This document shows, one piece after another, positions 11,800 through 22,996 of a DNA stretch of 64,000 bases. Source of the stretch: Ottelia alismoides (Eukaryota > Streptophyta > Magnoliopsida > Alismatales > Hydrocharitaceae). The stretch is taken from the NCBI GenBank assembly GCA_037367405.1, contig JAZKJV010003357.1:744001-808000 (forward strand), written 5' to 3'. Both the position numbers and the translations under genes were made by a program. The stretch's first letter is position 1, and the number at the start of each line of letters is the position of its first letter. The notes under the pieces were generated by a model that had not been told where the DNA came from, ran no database searches, and worked only from the letters and a program-made list of their open reading frames with translations.

Positions 11800-14534
11800 A
11801 TGACAAATAGTGAGTGGATGTACAACCGTGTAGTAGATGGACGTATAGCAGATACCTTTCAAAGAGGTGTTAAGGAATTTATACAATTTGCTTACGTACA
11901 AGGTTCCCGTGTCGTGGATTCAGATGGAACTATCTTGTGTCCGCATAAAAAATGCATTTAATGAGGAAGAGATCAAAGGATGAAACTCAGTTACATCTTT
12001 ATAAAATGGGTTTCATGGAAGGATATCAAAATTGGTGGAGGCATGGTGAGGATTACGATGACAGGATGAATGAAATGGAAGAAGCTGACAATAGCAATCC
12101 TTTTGCAGATATGGTTATGGATGTTGCGGGTCCAGATTTTAATGCCACTTTTTTAGAAGATGAGGAACCTTATGGAGAGTTTGTAGAATTTTACGAGCTG
12201 TTGAAAAAAGCGGAAGAGCCATTGTGGTTGGGTTGCAAGACATATTCAAAACTTTCTACAATTTCGGATCCTCTATCGATGAAGATGGAGTATAATATGA
12301 CTGATTGTAATTTTGATGCAATGCTTAGGATTATCAAGAAAGTGTTACCAGAAGATGCAGAATTGCCTGATAATTATTACACAATGAAAAAGATGATGCG
12401 GAAGATGGGTTTAGCGGAAGTTAAAATAGAGTCTTGCTTAGATCATCATATTTTATATTACGGTGAACACCAGCATTTACAACGGTCTCCTGAATGTAAC
12501 GAGCCAAGATATCAGGAAGCTAGTAAGAGTGGGACAAAAATCTCAAGAAAGATTTTACGTTATTTCTCGTTTACTCCGAGATTGAAATGACTATATTATT
12601 GCAAAGAAATGGCGAAGTACATGACATGGCACGTGGAACATAAAGTCGATGAGTACATGAAGCATCCATCCAAGTCTGATTGTTGGAAAGTATTGATGTC
12701 AGCTTTTCCTACAATTAACAAAGAAAAGAGGAATTGCGTTATAGGTTTATGTACAGACGGGTTTAATCCTCATGGAAGAAGTAAAGATTACTTTTGCTGG
12801 CTAGTAATGATAACACCATACAATCTACCACCATGGTTATGTAATAAGCCACAGTTTATGTTTCTTTCGTTGTTGGTACCAGGACCTACACATCCGGGAA
12901 AATACATCGATGTTTATTTACGTCCTCTTATAGATGAGTTGAAAACGTTATGGGTCGATGGAGTTGATACATATGATGCTAATAAAAGTCAAACATTTAA
13001 CATGAAAGTAGCTCTACTTTGGATGATAAATGACTTCCCGGCATATGGAATGTTATCTGGATGGAGTACGCATGGACGTAAAAGTTGTCCATATTGTATG
13101 GAGAGTACTGAATCATTCCAGCTTCAACACGGTCAGAAACCATATTTTTTTATTGTCACAGACAGTTTCTTCCAAACAATCATCCATATCGAAGACAGAA
13201 GCAATCATTTAAAAAGAATACAATTGATCTTTCAGATCCCCCACCATTTAAGATGGGCTATACGATATTATCAAGCTTGGAAGAATTGGAGAAATCAGCC
13301 TTAGAGAATGGAGATAAAACAAAAAATCTTCTTTGTTTTGGTGACAGTCATAATTGGATTAAGAAGAGTATATTTGGGGAATTACCATATTGGAGTAAGT
13401 TACTGATACGACACAACTTAGATGTTATGCATATAGAGAAAAATGTATTTGATAACATCTTCTATACTGTTATGAATGTAACCAGTCGATCAAAAAATAC
13501 AGTAATGTCTCGTCGTGATTTACAAATCATATGCAATCGACCAGAGTTACATATAAAGGAACATGATATCGAAACAGGAGAAGGATGCTGCAGAGTTATA
13601 CGTATTAGACAATTGCGAGGAAATAACACCATATGTTCAGTATTGTATTACTTTATGTACATATTCAAATTCTATTTCAAATAATTCTAATATTATTCTT
13701 ACTAATCTTAGGGAATTTAGGAAGAAAATTATCGAGGAAAATCCCATGTATTTAGATGACGAAGTTCTGGGCGTCTATAGGAATCAATTTCCAGCTTGGT
13801 TTAAGGACCGCTCAAAATAGTTGGATGGTGGTAATTTTTATTCTCATATTTTAAAATATTTTGGAGAAAGACATGTTTATAAGGTCCGATCTTACAACTC
13901 TTGCTGCAACAATGGTTATCGTTTTCATACATTAAATTCCGGTAAATATTTAACAACTCAGAATCATGGAGTGATGGTTCGTGGATCTTGTTATGAGGAA
14001 GATCATATGAATTATTATGGAATTTTAAAGGAGATACTAGAAGTGGAATATAGTATACCAGGCCTGAATAAAGTAATTCTCTTCTTGTGTGATTGGTATG
14101 AATCCAATGGAGGTGTAGTACCCGATAGAAGAAATAACAGTGTCGATGTGGTACCAAGAAAATTTATACGCGGATTTGAACCATTCGTCTTAGCTTCTCA
14201 AGCGGATCAAGTATGCTATCTCCCATAAGTATAAAAAAAGAGAAAAAGCGTTGAAACTTTAACTGTTGTGAAGATAAATTCTCAAGGATATATTTCTAAT
14301 GATTACACTCATCATGAAGATGACATAGATGAAGCATTCACACCGACATATGAATGAATAGACTTAACAGAAGAAGTCGCAATCATCGAATCGATTCGAT
14401 TGACTGATAATGAAGTTCTTTGTATTGACCTACAAGATGATACCGACTCCAGAAATGATGATTCAGAAAACTCAGAAAATGAAGAAAATGAAGAAATATC
14501 CTTTAATCCCGTCAAAATAAATGATGAAGATTAG
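11800..14534 (+). pseudogene. TNP2: TNP2-type CACTA transposase (TNPD-like), disrupted
   Basis: The likely start at 11800 follows an acceptor-like TTCAG and begins MTNSEWMYNRVVDGRIADTF, the N-terminal transposase-associated domain with its cysteine/histidine motif (LCPHKKC). The TNP2 catalytic domain follows at about 12690-13130 (GLCTDGFNPHG, PYNLPPWLCNKPQFMFLSL, WSTHGRKSCPYCM) and continues with WSKLLIRHNLDVMHIEKNVF. A DUF4216 block (NGYRFHTLN, KVILFLCDWYES) and an acidic tail end at 14534. Damage: a frameshift with TAA at 11959, TGA at 12588 (probably from CGA), one extra T in the T7 run at 13145-13151, loss of most of DUF4218 near 13560-13600, and a stop at 13818. A GT-AG intron fits 13640-13711 and rejoins PYVQ to EFRKK. 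Not functional as read. Confidence 0.88.
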
Positions 14535-14622
14535 TTGTAAGTTTTATTACACAATTATAATTGAATTGTCTAAAATCTTTAGTAATAACTATGTAATTAA
14601 CTATTACATCATCATTACAGTC

Positions 14623-16597
14623 ATGGCAGGTTTTGGACGTGGCGGGGCTCATGGATCACATCGATCCAATCGACCATCATCCTCAGACATGCCCTCGTCC
14701 AATAGGCAGCCCACCCCGGATGTTGTTTTAGATTCACAGACCGACGAGGTCCGGCGGTTCATAGACTACTACGAGTCTCTTGGTTATCCTCCGCCACCCT
14801 TTTATGTAGGCAGCTATGGAGAGCCATCTACCTCAGTCACTCCTACTGGATTCCCGGTCCCGGTCTCCATACCAGCACAGACATCGATGGGTTCCAATTC
14901 TCCTTCTTCTGGACGTCCGAGCACCTCCGTACCTTTACCTACTGCATTTGGACAGACTTTGGCGTCCCACCCTTTGTTGGAGGTTACGGCGGATGGGAGG
15001 TAATATTTTATTAGATGTTGTTATTTAAATTTTTCCAAATATTTATAAATTGTATCATATTTACAAATTTTACCAAATGCAGGGATTTTTTGAATAGCAA
15101 CAGGGTGGCAAAGGAGATAACCAACATAATCAAGACACACTTGACTTGTATGCAATTTAGATGGTGTCGCATCCCTGCTGTAGAACATGAGAGACTGTTT
15201 GACATGTTTCTGGTAAGAAAATTTCGTAAGAAGTGATTTAGAAATTTTTGGTCAAGTTTTTCTGATCTGATATTTTGTTGTAATTTACAGAGTAGGTTTC
15301 GCCTTGGTTTTGGTCTGGAGAAGGAGGCTTATCGTCGAGCCTTTATTCGTTTGGCGAAAAAGAGAATGAGCGATACATTATTCAAGGCAAGGAGAGACTC
15401 GCATGCGAAGACGGGATGCGAGGAGATGAATTTTGAAGAGATGAAGAGGTTCCCACCAACATGGTGTACGGAGGATAGGTATTGTATTTCTTAAAGAATT
15501 TATAATAAAATTTTTAAAGTAATCAATAATCATAACATATTCCTTACAGATGGGCGGGTTTCTGTGATGAATTCATTGCGGATGCGGAGTTTGGAAGAAG
15601 ATCCACGGTGGGAAGGACAAACCACTAAAAACAAAGGATTAAATCGACAAGTGGCTCTAAAAGCCACAATCATATCAGAGCGGAGATGGTATTACAATAT
15701 AAAAATTATTTTTTGAAATCTACTTTAATATAATGCAATGTTGTCATCACATCTTAAAATTATTTTTCAGGCAGCTAGGTTGGAAAGAGAACCCTCTTTT
15801 CAGGAGTGGTGGTCGAGGTCCCACATGAGTGAGAAAGAAGGAGAGTCGCAATGGTCCACTCCTGAAGCAGGAGAATTGTTGGTAAGTCTATCAATTTATT
15901 TGCAATTGAATGATATATTATAACTCATTTTTCTATATTTCACTTTGTATTTCAGGATCGTTATTTGGCACTATCTGCAGAAAAATTGGGTGGTGATCCT
16001 ACTAGAGAGCAACCACCATTTGATAAAACAATCTGGAAGCAGGTATAGATAAATATTATCTTACTATACTCATTTGTAATATATAATTTCATATTAAACA
16101 ATGAAAATCTTATAAGGTGTTGGAGGAGAGGGACGTTGTGGCGAACAGGAAGCAAACGCTTGGTGGTCTTCCTCCATATTATGTGGAGGAACATCATCAT
16201 TCCTATTCTGCATACTCCCAGCAATCGTACACACAACCACATCCATCCCAATCATCAATTCCAATGGAGTCGCAGATGACGATGATGGTGGAGCAGGTGG
16301 CGAAGCTTCGAGAAGATTTCACAGCGTACATGTAAGTATTCTACTTAGAATGAGTAATAATTTTATATTTCTACATCTACAAAATGTAAGTAACGGATAT
16401 ATATCTTTCATATATAATATAGGTCACAAGGACGTGCATCTCAACCTGAGGAGATTGAATCTGATGACGAAGAGGAGGAGGAGAATGACCCTGAAGAAGA
16501 GGCGCGCATGTATGCTAGATTCAAAGAACATGAGAAGGGAAAAAAGAAATTAAAGCAGGGTTTAGTGTCTAAATTTTTTAGATCAAAAAAGAAGTAA
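14623..16597 (+). pseudogene. TNPA: TNPA-type CACTA protein (Ptta/En/Spm transposase family)
   Basis: The ATG at 14623 follows an acceptor-like CATTACAG. Eight exons with GT-AG borders can be read: 14623-14999, 15083-15212, 15291-15478, 15550-15688, 15771-15881, 15956-16042, 16117-16331, 16423-16597. The product starts MAGFGRGGAHGSHRS, has a proline/serine-rich N-terminal third, then the conserved core (RVAKEITNIIKTHL, then RFRLGFGLEKEAYRRAF and FPPTWCTEDRWAGFCDEFI), a histidine/glutamine/serine-rich segment, and an acidic then lysine-rich C-terminus ending FRSKKK. All introns are intact but one in-frame TAA lies at 15626-15628 in exon 4, so the gene is probably dead, or exon 4 splices differently. 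TNPA-type proteins bind subterminal repeats and assist transposition. Confidence 0.82.
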
Positions 16598-16929
16598 ATT
16601 ATTGTTGGTATTGACTTATATTGTTGTTGAACTTTTAGCACGTCTTTTAATTTATATGAACTTTGATAGTATAATTTGTTTTAATTTTACTTGTCGTTGT
16701 TGCTTCAAAAATATATTTGTAGTATTTAGATGTTATATTTGAATGTTTATTTCTAAGTTCATGTATTTGCGTGATTTCGACTTGTTAGTGCTAGGTATCT
16801 AAGTTGACGAACTGGTATACTATATATACGCTTAGCGAACTCTGATAAGCACCTGCAGTGGTTTATTGGCAGGGTATACAGGTTCGACGGGGCGTCAAAA
16901 CCTCGTCGAACCTGTATAATTTTTTTCCT
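16598..16929 (+). other. 3' region of TNPA within the CACTA element
   Basis: AT-rich sequence after the TNPA stop, with no clear coding frame. A short inverted repeat (CAGGTTCGACGGGG near 16880 and CCTCGTCGAACCTG near 16901) lies close to where the subterminal repeats begin and could be a terminator-like RNA hairpin. Confidence 0.4.
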
Positions 16930-17191
16930 AGAATTCAGTTTGGGCGAGCACATGTGCTCGCCAGGTGCTCCGTGAATGGTCGCTCTATTTAATAGGGGCG
17001 ATCATTTCGGCGAGCACATTTGTGCACGCCAGCAAGCGGGCGAGCACATGTTGTCCCAATGTGCTCGCCCACCTGCCGGAGCGACTCTCATAGAAGCGAG
17101 CACGGGCTGAACGAGCACATGTGCTCGCTCATACGTCGGGCGTGCACATTACGAGCCATCATGTGCACGCCAATCCGCCTGTTTTGTAGTG
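16930..17191 (+). repeat. Right TIR and subterminal repeats of the CACTA element
   Basis: GGGCGAGCACATGTGCTCGC and variants occur at about 16943, 17000, 17038, 17065, 17097 and 17117 in both orientations, followed by the terminal GCACGCCAATCC...GTTTTGTAGTG. The same motifs crowd the left end, so the two ends are matched. Confidence 0.8.
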
Positions 17192-17194
17192 ATT

Positions 17195-17415
17195 ATGGAA
17201 GGAGTTCCCTCATTTCCAATTATGTGAGATCATGAATCTCACAAAATACTTTAATTATTTGCAACAACTTTTATTATAAATTATTTCATAAAAAAATTCT
17301 AAATTAGTTGTGATAATTTCAATCATGTCATTGGACATTGTAAATCATATTCACACACCCAAAATAAAATATAAATGGTATTTTCAATTAATTATCCAAA
17401 GTGAATCCAAATCAC
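17195..17415 (-). mobile_element. 5' LTR of copia element, segment 2 of 3
   Basis: Homologous to about 3890-4080 of the 3' LTR (shared GATAATTTCAATCATG, CAAAATAAAATATAAAT and AGTGAATCC blocks). It lies between the CACTA transposon and the Mutator-like element; the LTR continues at 36684. Confidence 0.8.
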
Positions 17416-17580
17416 CAATGACCTTACGACCTTTGAAACATCGATATTCCTCCATCAACCTCGTAAACTTGTTAACCCTTACCCTACAGACCCTGGGTTA
17501 ACCCCATCCATTTGTCCGTCAAAAGTGATCGGATTCTGTTTCATTCTTTATTTTATATTAGGGATTGTTGTATCCATAAC

Positions 17581-17759
17581 CCCCTCAGTGCTCCTCCTCG
17601 AAGCCCCCCCCCCCATGCCTGAATCCCTGGCCACCGCCTCCCATGCCCCCACCGGTCGCGTCGCCCGAAGCCCCCCTGCTTCCCCTCTCCCACACCGCTC
17701 GAAGCCTCCCTCAGCTCCCCCTCCCCCACGCCGCTCGGAGCCCCCCTGCTCCCCCTCCA
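17581..17759. repeat. GC-rich minisatellite, left part
   Basis: Degenerate tandem copies of a roughly 32-bp unit resembling CCACGCCGCTCGAAGCCCCC plus GCTCCCCCTCC. The array continues at 35910 on the other side of the Athila element, so the retrotransposon landed inside it. Confidence 0.7.
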
Positions 17760-18906
17760 TGATGAATCCACATTTCATCATCTTTATTCTATCATTTTGG
17801 CCTCAAAAACCCTAGTAAATGCATGTAAATAGGCGTAATTCATGCATTTTAGCATTCATGTATATGTGTGTAAATATTGTATAAAATGCGGTTTTTAAAG
17901 CCAAAATTATAGAATAAAGAAAAGAAAAGAAAAAGAATAAAATATTGTAAATATTTTATGACCCGAAACCCCGAGACCTAGGCATCTTGATGAATAGGTC
18001 GACAAGGAATAAAGTAGGGGGAGATAAGGTCAGAAATACAGTGTAAAGACCTATACATTTTATTCATTCTTTATTCATTATGGGACCTATTTTTGGTTCC
18101 ACTTTTTATACATCAAATAAGGAAACTTTGTACATGAAAGTTGTAGATAATTTAATAAAGAAAAATACAAAATTAAATTCACAGAAAAATAATGTACAGA
18201 TAAAAAGTTATGGTCTGAATAAAAATCCAGAACCCCAACTTCCCAGACCTGTATCTCACAAACAACAACTCCAAATGCAGCATACTCACCTTTAATTGTA
18301 TATAGAAGAAAATAAGCTATTTAATGGCGGTGGTTTCGCATTTGGCAGAGCTACGGTTTGAAAGTTGAGTTTTGGACTCCTATTGTATACTTGTACATAT
18401 TAAAATATTCAATTTATTATTTATTCATTATTTTTATATTTTCATATTTTTATAATATTGTAAATATTACTTATAATAATTATGTGCATTAAAATCAGAA
18501 TAAAAATGCAAAGAAAAATAAAAATAAAAATGAACATATAAAGAATACATAGGTATAGTATTTATACCCATACCTACATAATACCTATCTATATTTTATT
18601 AAATATACAAAACATATCAGAAAAATAGAATAAAAATATATTTGTATATTTAAAAGTATTCTATGATTTTATAAAATACTAAATAAAAATAATAAAATTT
18701 AAATACACAAATTAAAAATAAAAGACTACAGTATATAGATATAGATACCTATAGGGGTATAAATGCAAACTTGTAAAAATACATCTTATAAAAATAATTA
18801 AAAATCATAATAAAATAATTTGTAAATTTTTAAACACTTTTTATTTTATAACCTAAATAAAATAACATTATTTACTATTTTTAAAACAATTTTTTTAGAG
18901 GTTTTT

Positions 18907-18934
18907 CCTGGTTGGTCCATGTGGACCAACCAGG
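18907..18934. promoter_or_regulatory. 28-bp palindrome in U3 (G-box-type core, 5' LTR copy)
   Basis: The arms CCTGGTTGGTCC and GGACCAACCAGG are perfectly inverted around ATGT. The 3' LTR copy (33460-33487) has ACGT instead, making the centre CCACGTGG, a G-box. The 5' copy therefore appears to have lost the G-box by a C to T change at a CpG. W-box-like GTCAA and TTGACC motifs follow within 70 bp. Confidence 0.6.
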
Positions 18935-20773
18935 AAGTCTGGACAGGTCAACTGTCTGACCCTCCTCTGTCAGAGTGTCAGAGTGGGTTTTGACCCACTT
19001 TCTCGAATTTTTCCAAGCTGCCACTTACATCTTTTCACGATGGAGTCTTCAGGACTTTTGAAGCCCATCCACCCATGAATCTTGCCCAGGGATAATCTCG
19101 GGCATCGCATCACTGTGGCGCCTGTTGCCGCCTCGTCTTTCACGCCACTCGACCATGATTCAAAACGAACCCCCCGACTTCCCTTGAAGTTTTGACCACT
19201 CTTCCACCTCCCAATCCCTAACCTGGACCCCTAGCGTGATTCTTGGTGACAGCAAGAGCACGGAGTTTCCCTTGTCGAAACCTTGGTCCTGTAGTCATCA
19301 TTTCTCCCTGATTAACCGCGGCCGGCATCGAGTTTCACCGGCCGTTTTCACGCTGCCGCAGATCCGTCCCCTTGTGAGAGACTCCACGAGGTTGGGGCAC
19401 TTTGCCCCCAACTTCTTCACCCTTTTTTTGCAGGTACCCAGCGCCGACGCGTCGCCATCTGAGGGGTATCTCGAAGCTCGCCGGAGGGGGACGCGGCCAC
19501 CCGCGCGCCGCCGCTGTGCGTGCACCTGTGCAGATCAGGAACGAAGGGGAGGGGACGCGCTACAGGTGCCGTCGATCTCGCCCCCTCCTCTTCGATCTCG
19601 GTCGTCCACGCTTGAGGGGAGGTCAGCCGTCCATCTCCCCACATCCACGCGCATCCACGCATGCCACGTGGATAAGTGGGGAGTTTTGCGCCCAAGCACC
19701 CCCGACTTCGTAGTATTGCTAAGTAATTTACAAACCTTCCCTCTGCTGTTTAAAATTTCTGTAACATTTGCAGACTGCCCCCCCCCCCTCATTTTTGTAA
19801 TACCATAAGTTCGTCCCCGCCAGGAACGTGCCTTGCACGAGGTGCTGGGCGATTTTGCGGGATATTCCCCCCGACTTTTGCCAATGTGTTTTTAATGTTG
19901 AAACAATAGACTGCAATGTAAAAAACTTTTGGGCTTTTGCATTCTAGCCCTCCATAAGATCTGATAATTGCAAATCCATCCTTGCCAGGCGCGTGCATAT
20001 CACGCGCGCCTTGGCGAATTTCGCTAGAAGCCCCTGCGGCTTTAGGGTCTTGGTATTTGGTCTAAAAGTATTTAATTCAGTAGTATTTTTGTGCGAAAAA
20101 TTGCAGGAGTGCCCTTATATCTTTGTCTATTTACATTTGTGCCCCTGCCAGGCCCCTATTTTGTGCTTGCTTGATCTAATTATTTGGAGCCTCATTTGAA
20201 TTCCAAAAGTTCTAAAAATTTAAACTTAAGCTCCTGTTGCCTTGTGCTATGTCGCTCTATCCTTAGTTTTTGATTTTATTTTATTTTCATATTTATTAAA
20301 TATCAAAAACATGCTTTTTCTCTACTGTCTAGCTTAGAAAATGCCAAAAATTTTAAAAAGTCTCGAAAAATTCCAAAAAAATTCCATAGTGTCTATTTTA
20401 CTATATTTTAGTTTCAAACCAAAATTCACTAAAATCTCAAAAGAAAAACCTTAAAAATTTAAAAAGACTCTAAAACTTCAAAAAATATATAAAATCAAAG
20501 AAAACTCTAAAAAATACAAACTCAGTTCCTGTTTGCCCTTTATTTTGCTCTCTTTATTTGAAAAATAGTGTGAAAAAATTTGATTGCTGTTTGCTATTTT
20601 TAAGCTTCATTTTGTTTACAGCCAGCCCATTTTCCACTGTTTTCTATTATTTCAGTATTTAAAAATACCAAAAACACCTAGAAAAATCCCCAAAAATCAC
20701 AAAAACAGTAAAAAAATCCTAAAAATATTAAAAACATTTAATTTCTGAATTTTTGGTTATTTTTGTGCATTTT

Positions 20774-20781
20774 TATAAATA
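20774..20781 (+). promoter_or_regulatory. TATAAATA box in Athila LTR
   Basis: TATAAATA followed by GTTGACC, about 430 bp before the LTR end; the same occurs at 35476 in the 3' LTR. It is a candidate core promoter for genomic RNA, with R beginning some 30 bp downstream. A polyadenylation-like AATAAA lies at 21062. A promoter in the upstream GC-rich block is an alternative. Confidence 0.4.
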
Positions 20782-21061
20782 GTTGACCTTGTCTTTTATT
20801 CCTTTGTTTTTATTTTCCAATATTGAAAAAGAAATAAAAAATATATATATAATATAAAATTATAAAAATCAGAAAATTAAAAATCAAAATACAAAATTAA
20901 AAATTAAAAATTAAATAAAAAATTTAAAATTGAAAACCCACAAAAGAAATTGGCTAAGTGATTCATTAGACCTAGGGTTTGGATCTTTATCTACACTCTG
21001 CACCGTTGTTTCCTGTGTTCGACCCCTACTTGCTTGCCATTATACATTGTTAGTAGCGTAT

Positions 21062-21067
21062 AATAAA
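21062..21067 (+). terminator. Polyadenylation-like signal in Athila LTR
   Basis: AATAAA in GTATAATAAATTTT, repeated at 35763 in the 3' LTR, downstream of the TATAAATA box and before the LTR end, the place expected for the R/U5 polyadenylation signal. Confidence 0.35.
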
Positions 21068-21209
21068 TTTTAATCCTTGTCTTGATTGCTTTATTAATTG
21101 TGTGGGTTAATTGTTGAAGACCGAGGTGGTTTGAGCAGTCGCATCAGCGACAGTGAGTCTGACTTGTCAGACCACTATTTAGCGGCTCTCGCAATTCTCG
21201 TTTTTCAAA

Positions 21210-21227
21210 TGGCGTCGTTGCCGGGGA
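21210..21227 (+). other. Athila primer binding site (tRNA-Asp)
   Basis: TGGCGTCGTTGCCGGGGA starts two bases after the LTR and is complementary to the 3' end of plant tRNA-Asp(GUC) (TGGCGCCGTTGCCGGGGA) with a single mismatch. An Asp-tRNA PBS is usual for plant Athila/Tat elements. The mismatch is a C to T at a CpG. Confidence 0.85.
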
Positions 21228-22996
21228 GCATCGGCTTGTAGAGTACCTTTTGGGTCTTTTAGTTACTTAGCCATTTTTGCTTACTTGTCTCTTGTGTATT
21301 ATTTGTTTTGAACTGTCTGACATCCTCTTTGTTTTCTTGCGAGGGACCGTCGACCGAGGAGGATCGCCTAGGGGATCATGTGCAGCCTTGGGAGGAGCCG
21401 GCTATTCTACCCTAGCCGGCAGGAGAGAGCAGGTGAACTAGAGAGAGAGTTGCTTTTATTTTTGTGAGAGAGAGTATTTGTGTAATTTGTAATAATACAG
21501 GACTTGGACACTTGAACACTTCGGGCCTAATTTCCGGGTGTTTGTTCACCCGGGGGCTCACTGCGGCTTTTTCGTGTTTTATCGACTGTCATTTTCCGGT
21601 TTTATTTTCTTTTTTATTTCATTTGTGGATTGAGCTCTTAGATTTAGGTCATGCTTGATTCGATTAGCCTAGGTCCAAACACCCTAATATCTCTTGCATG
21701 CTCCTATAGTTCGTATTTGGACTTAGATTAATTAAGTAGTTAATCATTGGCTCTCGATCCGCGCACCGCGAGCTCATTCCACACAAGCGCTTTCTCCTAA
21801 CTCAAATGTGTTGAGCAGAGGAGGAGTGAGCCTAGACCGGACACTAGGATTGGGAGTTGACGGTTAACTTGTGGTTCTTCACGCTAGCAGTTGCCTATCT
21901 TAGGACGATTTCCGCGTTGCATACCGGCATATAGATTAGGTTTATCAATTTCTGCTTTGCATCCCGCATGGAGAGAGCTGGGATTCACTGTAAGTCTTCT
22001 CACTTTGCATTCATCATTTAGGCACAAAGGTGAGATTTCCATCTTGGTGCCGACTTGCATTGGCTTTTCCCGACTCTTTTCTCCCTCTGATTTTGAACAA
22101 AGTAGGATAAAGAAAATACAAAATCGTTAGGCGCTTGTTTGAATCTACTCAAAAGAAGCGATAACACAAAAAATAAAAAAAGGGACTGCTAAGAAAACTT
22201 TGACCTAAATAAAATTGGTAATTGGAATCATTGATTGGGGAGAGTAACACCCTCACTTGTTTTCAGGTTGCATGGGAAGGTCTCCTTCCAAGTGAGGTGA
22301 GCGTTTCTTAAGGATTAGAGCCAAAAACCCAACTTGTGGTTGCCTTGTGTATCGCCTGGATTTCCGAAGTATTGGCGCTACTATCGTACGTAGTCGAGTA
22401 GGGCTTGGTCGCCATTGGTGACTCACTACTGTGTGAGCATCGACCTTGTCCGAAGTACCGAGCATAGGCCACGCCTTCACGGGGGTGTCTGTCTCACCGG
22501 CTACTTCCGAGTAGGATCTTGCACGCCCACGGGTGATTCCGTTGCGAGCGAGGTCCGAAGTATCGGTTTCGCCTATCGGCTTCCTCCCTCTATTTCTTTG
22601 GGTGAGTAGGGATCCAGGAAGGGTTACAAGGACCTTAAAAAGCGCAAGTTATAGGTTACACAGGAGGAGGACAAGTACGGGAATACTTTTCCGGCAGTAC
22701 TCTCGCTTCTATAGGCGTAGCGCTCTAAGGACTCGTTGAAAGATAAATTCCTGAAAACAAGATAAAAATTACAAAGATAAAAGCCGAACCTTCACGGCTT
22801 CACGCGTTGAGTTGGTGAACTCCCTTGTCTTGTGTTTGATTGCTAATCACATTTAGGTCAAGATCAAAAATATCGCGCCGTTGCGCAATTTTGTCCCCCC
22901 TCCAGTTGACCCTCTCTCATTGTGAGCCTTCTACTGTTTTACATTCCATTTGTTTCTTGTTGACCCCCGTATCTTTCATCCACATCGATCTTCCTC
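21228..22996 (+). other. Athila 5' untranslated leader
   Basis: 1.77 kb between the PBS and the first gag frame without a long reading frame. It contains GC-richer segments with CGAAGTATCGG-type repeats (CGAAGTATTGG, CGAAGTACCGA and CGAAGTATCGG around 22365-22565). Long leaders are common in this lineage; packaging and translation signals would be here but cannot be pinpointed. Confidence 0.6.

Larger units (their letters stand above)
9882..17191 (+). mobile_element. CACTA (En/Spm) DNA transposon, 7.3 kb
   Basis: The element begins CACTACAAAAAAAGCGCGAT and ends ...CGCCTGTTTTGTAGTG; the terminal inverted repeats share CACTACAAAA and GATTGGCGTGCAC. It is flanked by the 3-bp duplication ATT (9879-9881 and 17192-17194), typical of CACTA insertions. 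Dense subterminal repeats lie within about 260 bp of each end. It carries TNP2-type and TNPA-type genes in the same orientation, the usual content of an autonomous element, but the TNP2 gene is broken. It sits inside the copia 5' LTR and is therefore younger than that LTR. Confidence 0.93.
17760..21207 (+). repeat. Athila 5' LTR
   Basis: Begins TGATGAATCCACATTTCATC and ends TTCTCGTTTTTCA, and matches 32314-35909 nearly throughout. The first 1.1 kb is AT-rich; at 18900 it switches to GC-rich sequence (to about 20170), then to A-rich sequence with many short repeats of AAAATC/AAAAAT type, and ends with a conserved 250-bp U5-like block. Relative to the 3' LTR it lacks about 150 bp after GAGCACGGAG at 19265. 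Open frames in the GC-rich part are present in both LTRs and are not considered genes. Confidence 0.95.

Noticed and set aside
18080..18295. 71-codon frame conserved in both LTRs (also 32634-32849)
   Set aside because: Identity between LTRs reflects copying during retrotransposition, not selection; the product is lysine/asparagine-rich as expected from AT-rich DNA.
19236..19808. 190-codon open frame in the GC-rich part of the 5' LTR
   Set aside because: Overlapping open frames occur on both strands in this GC-rich segment, and the same sequence is present in the 3' LTR. No domain is seen, and the frame differs between the two LTRs through the ~150-bp indel.
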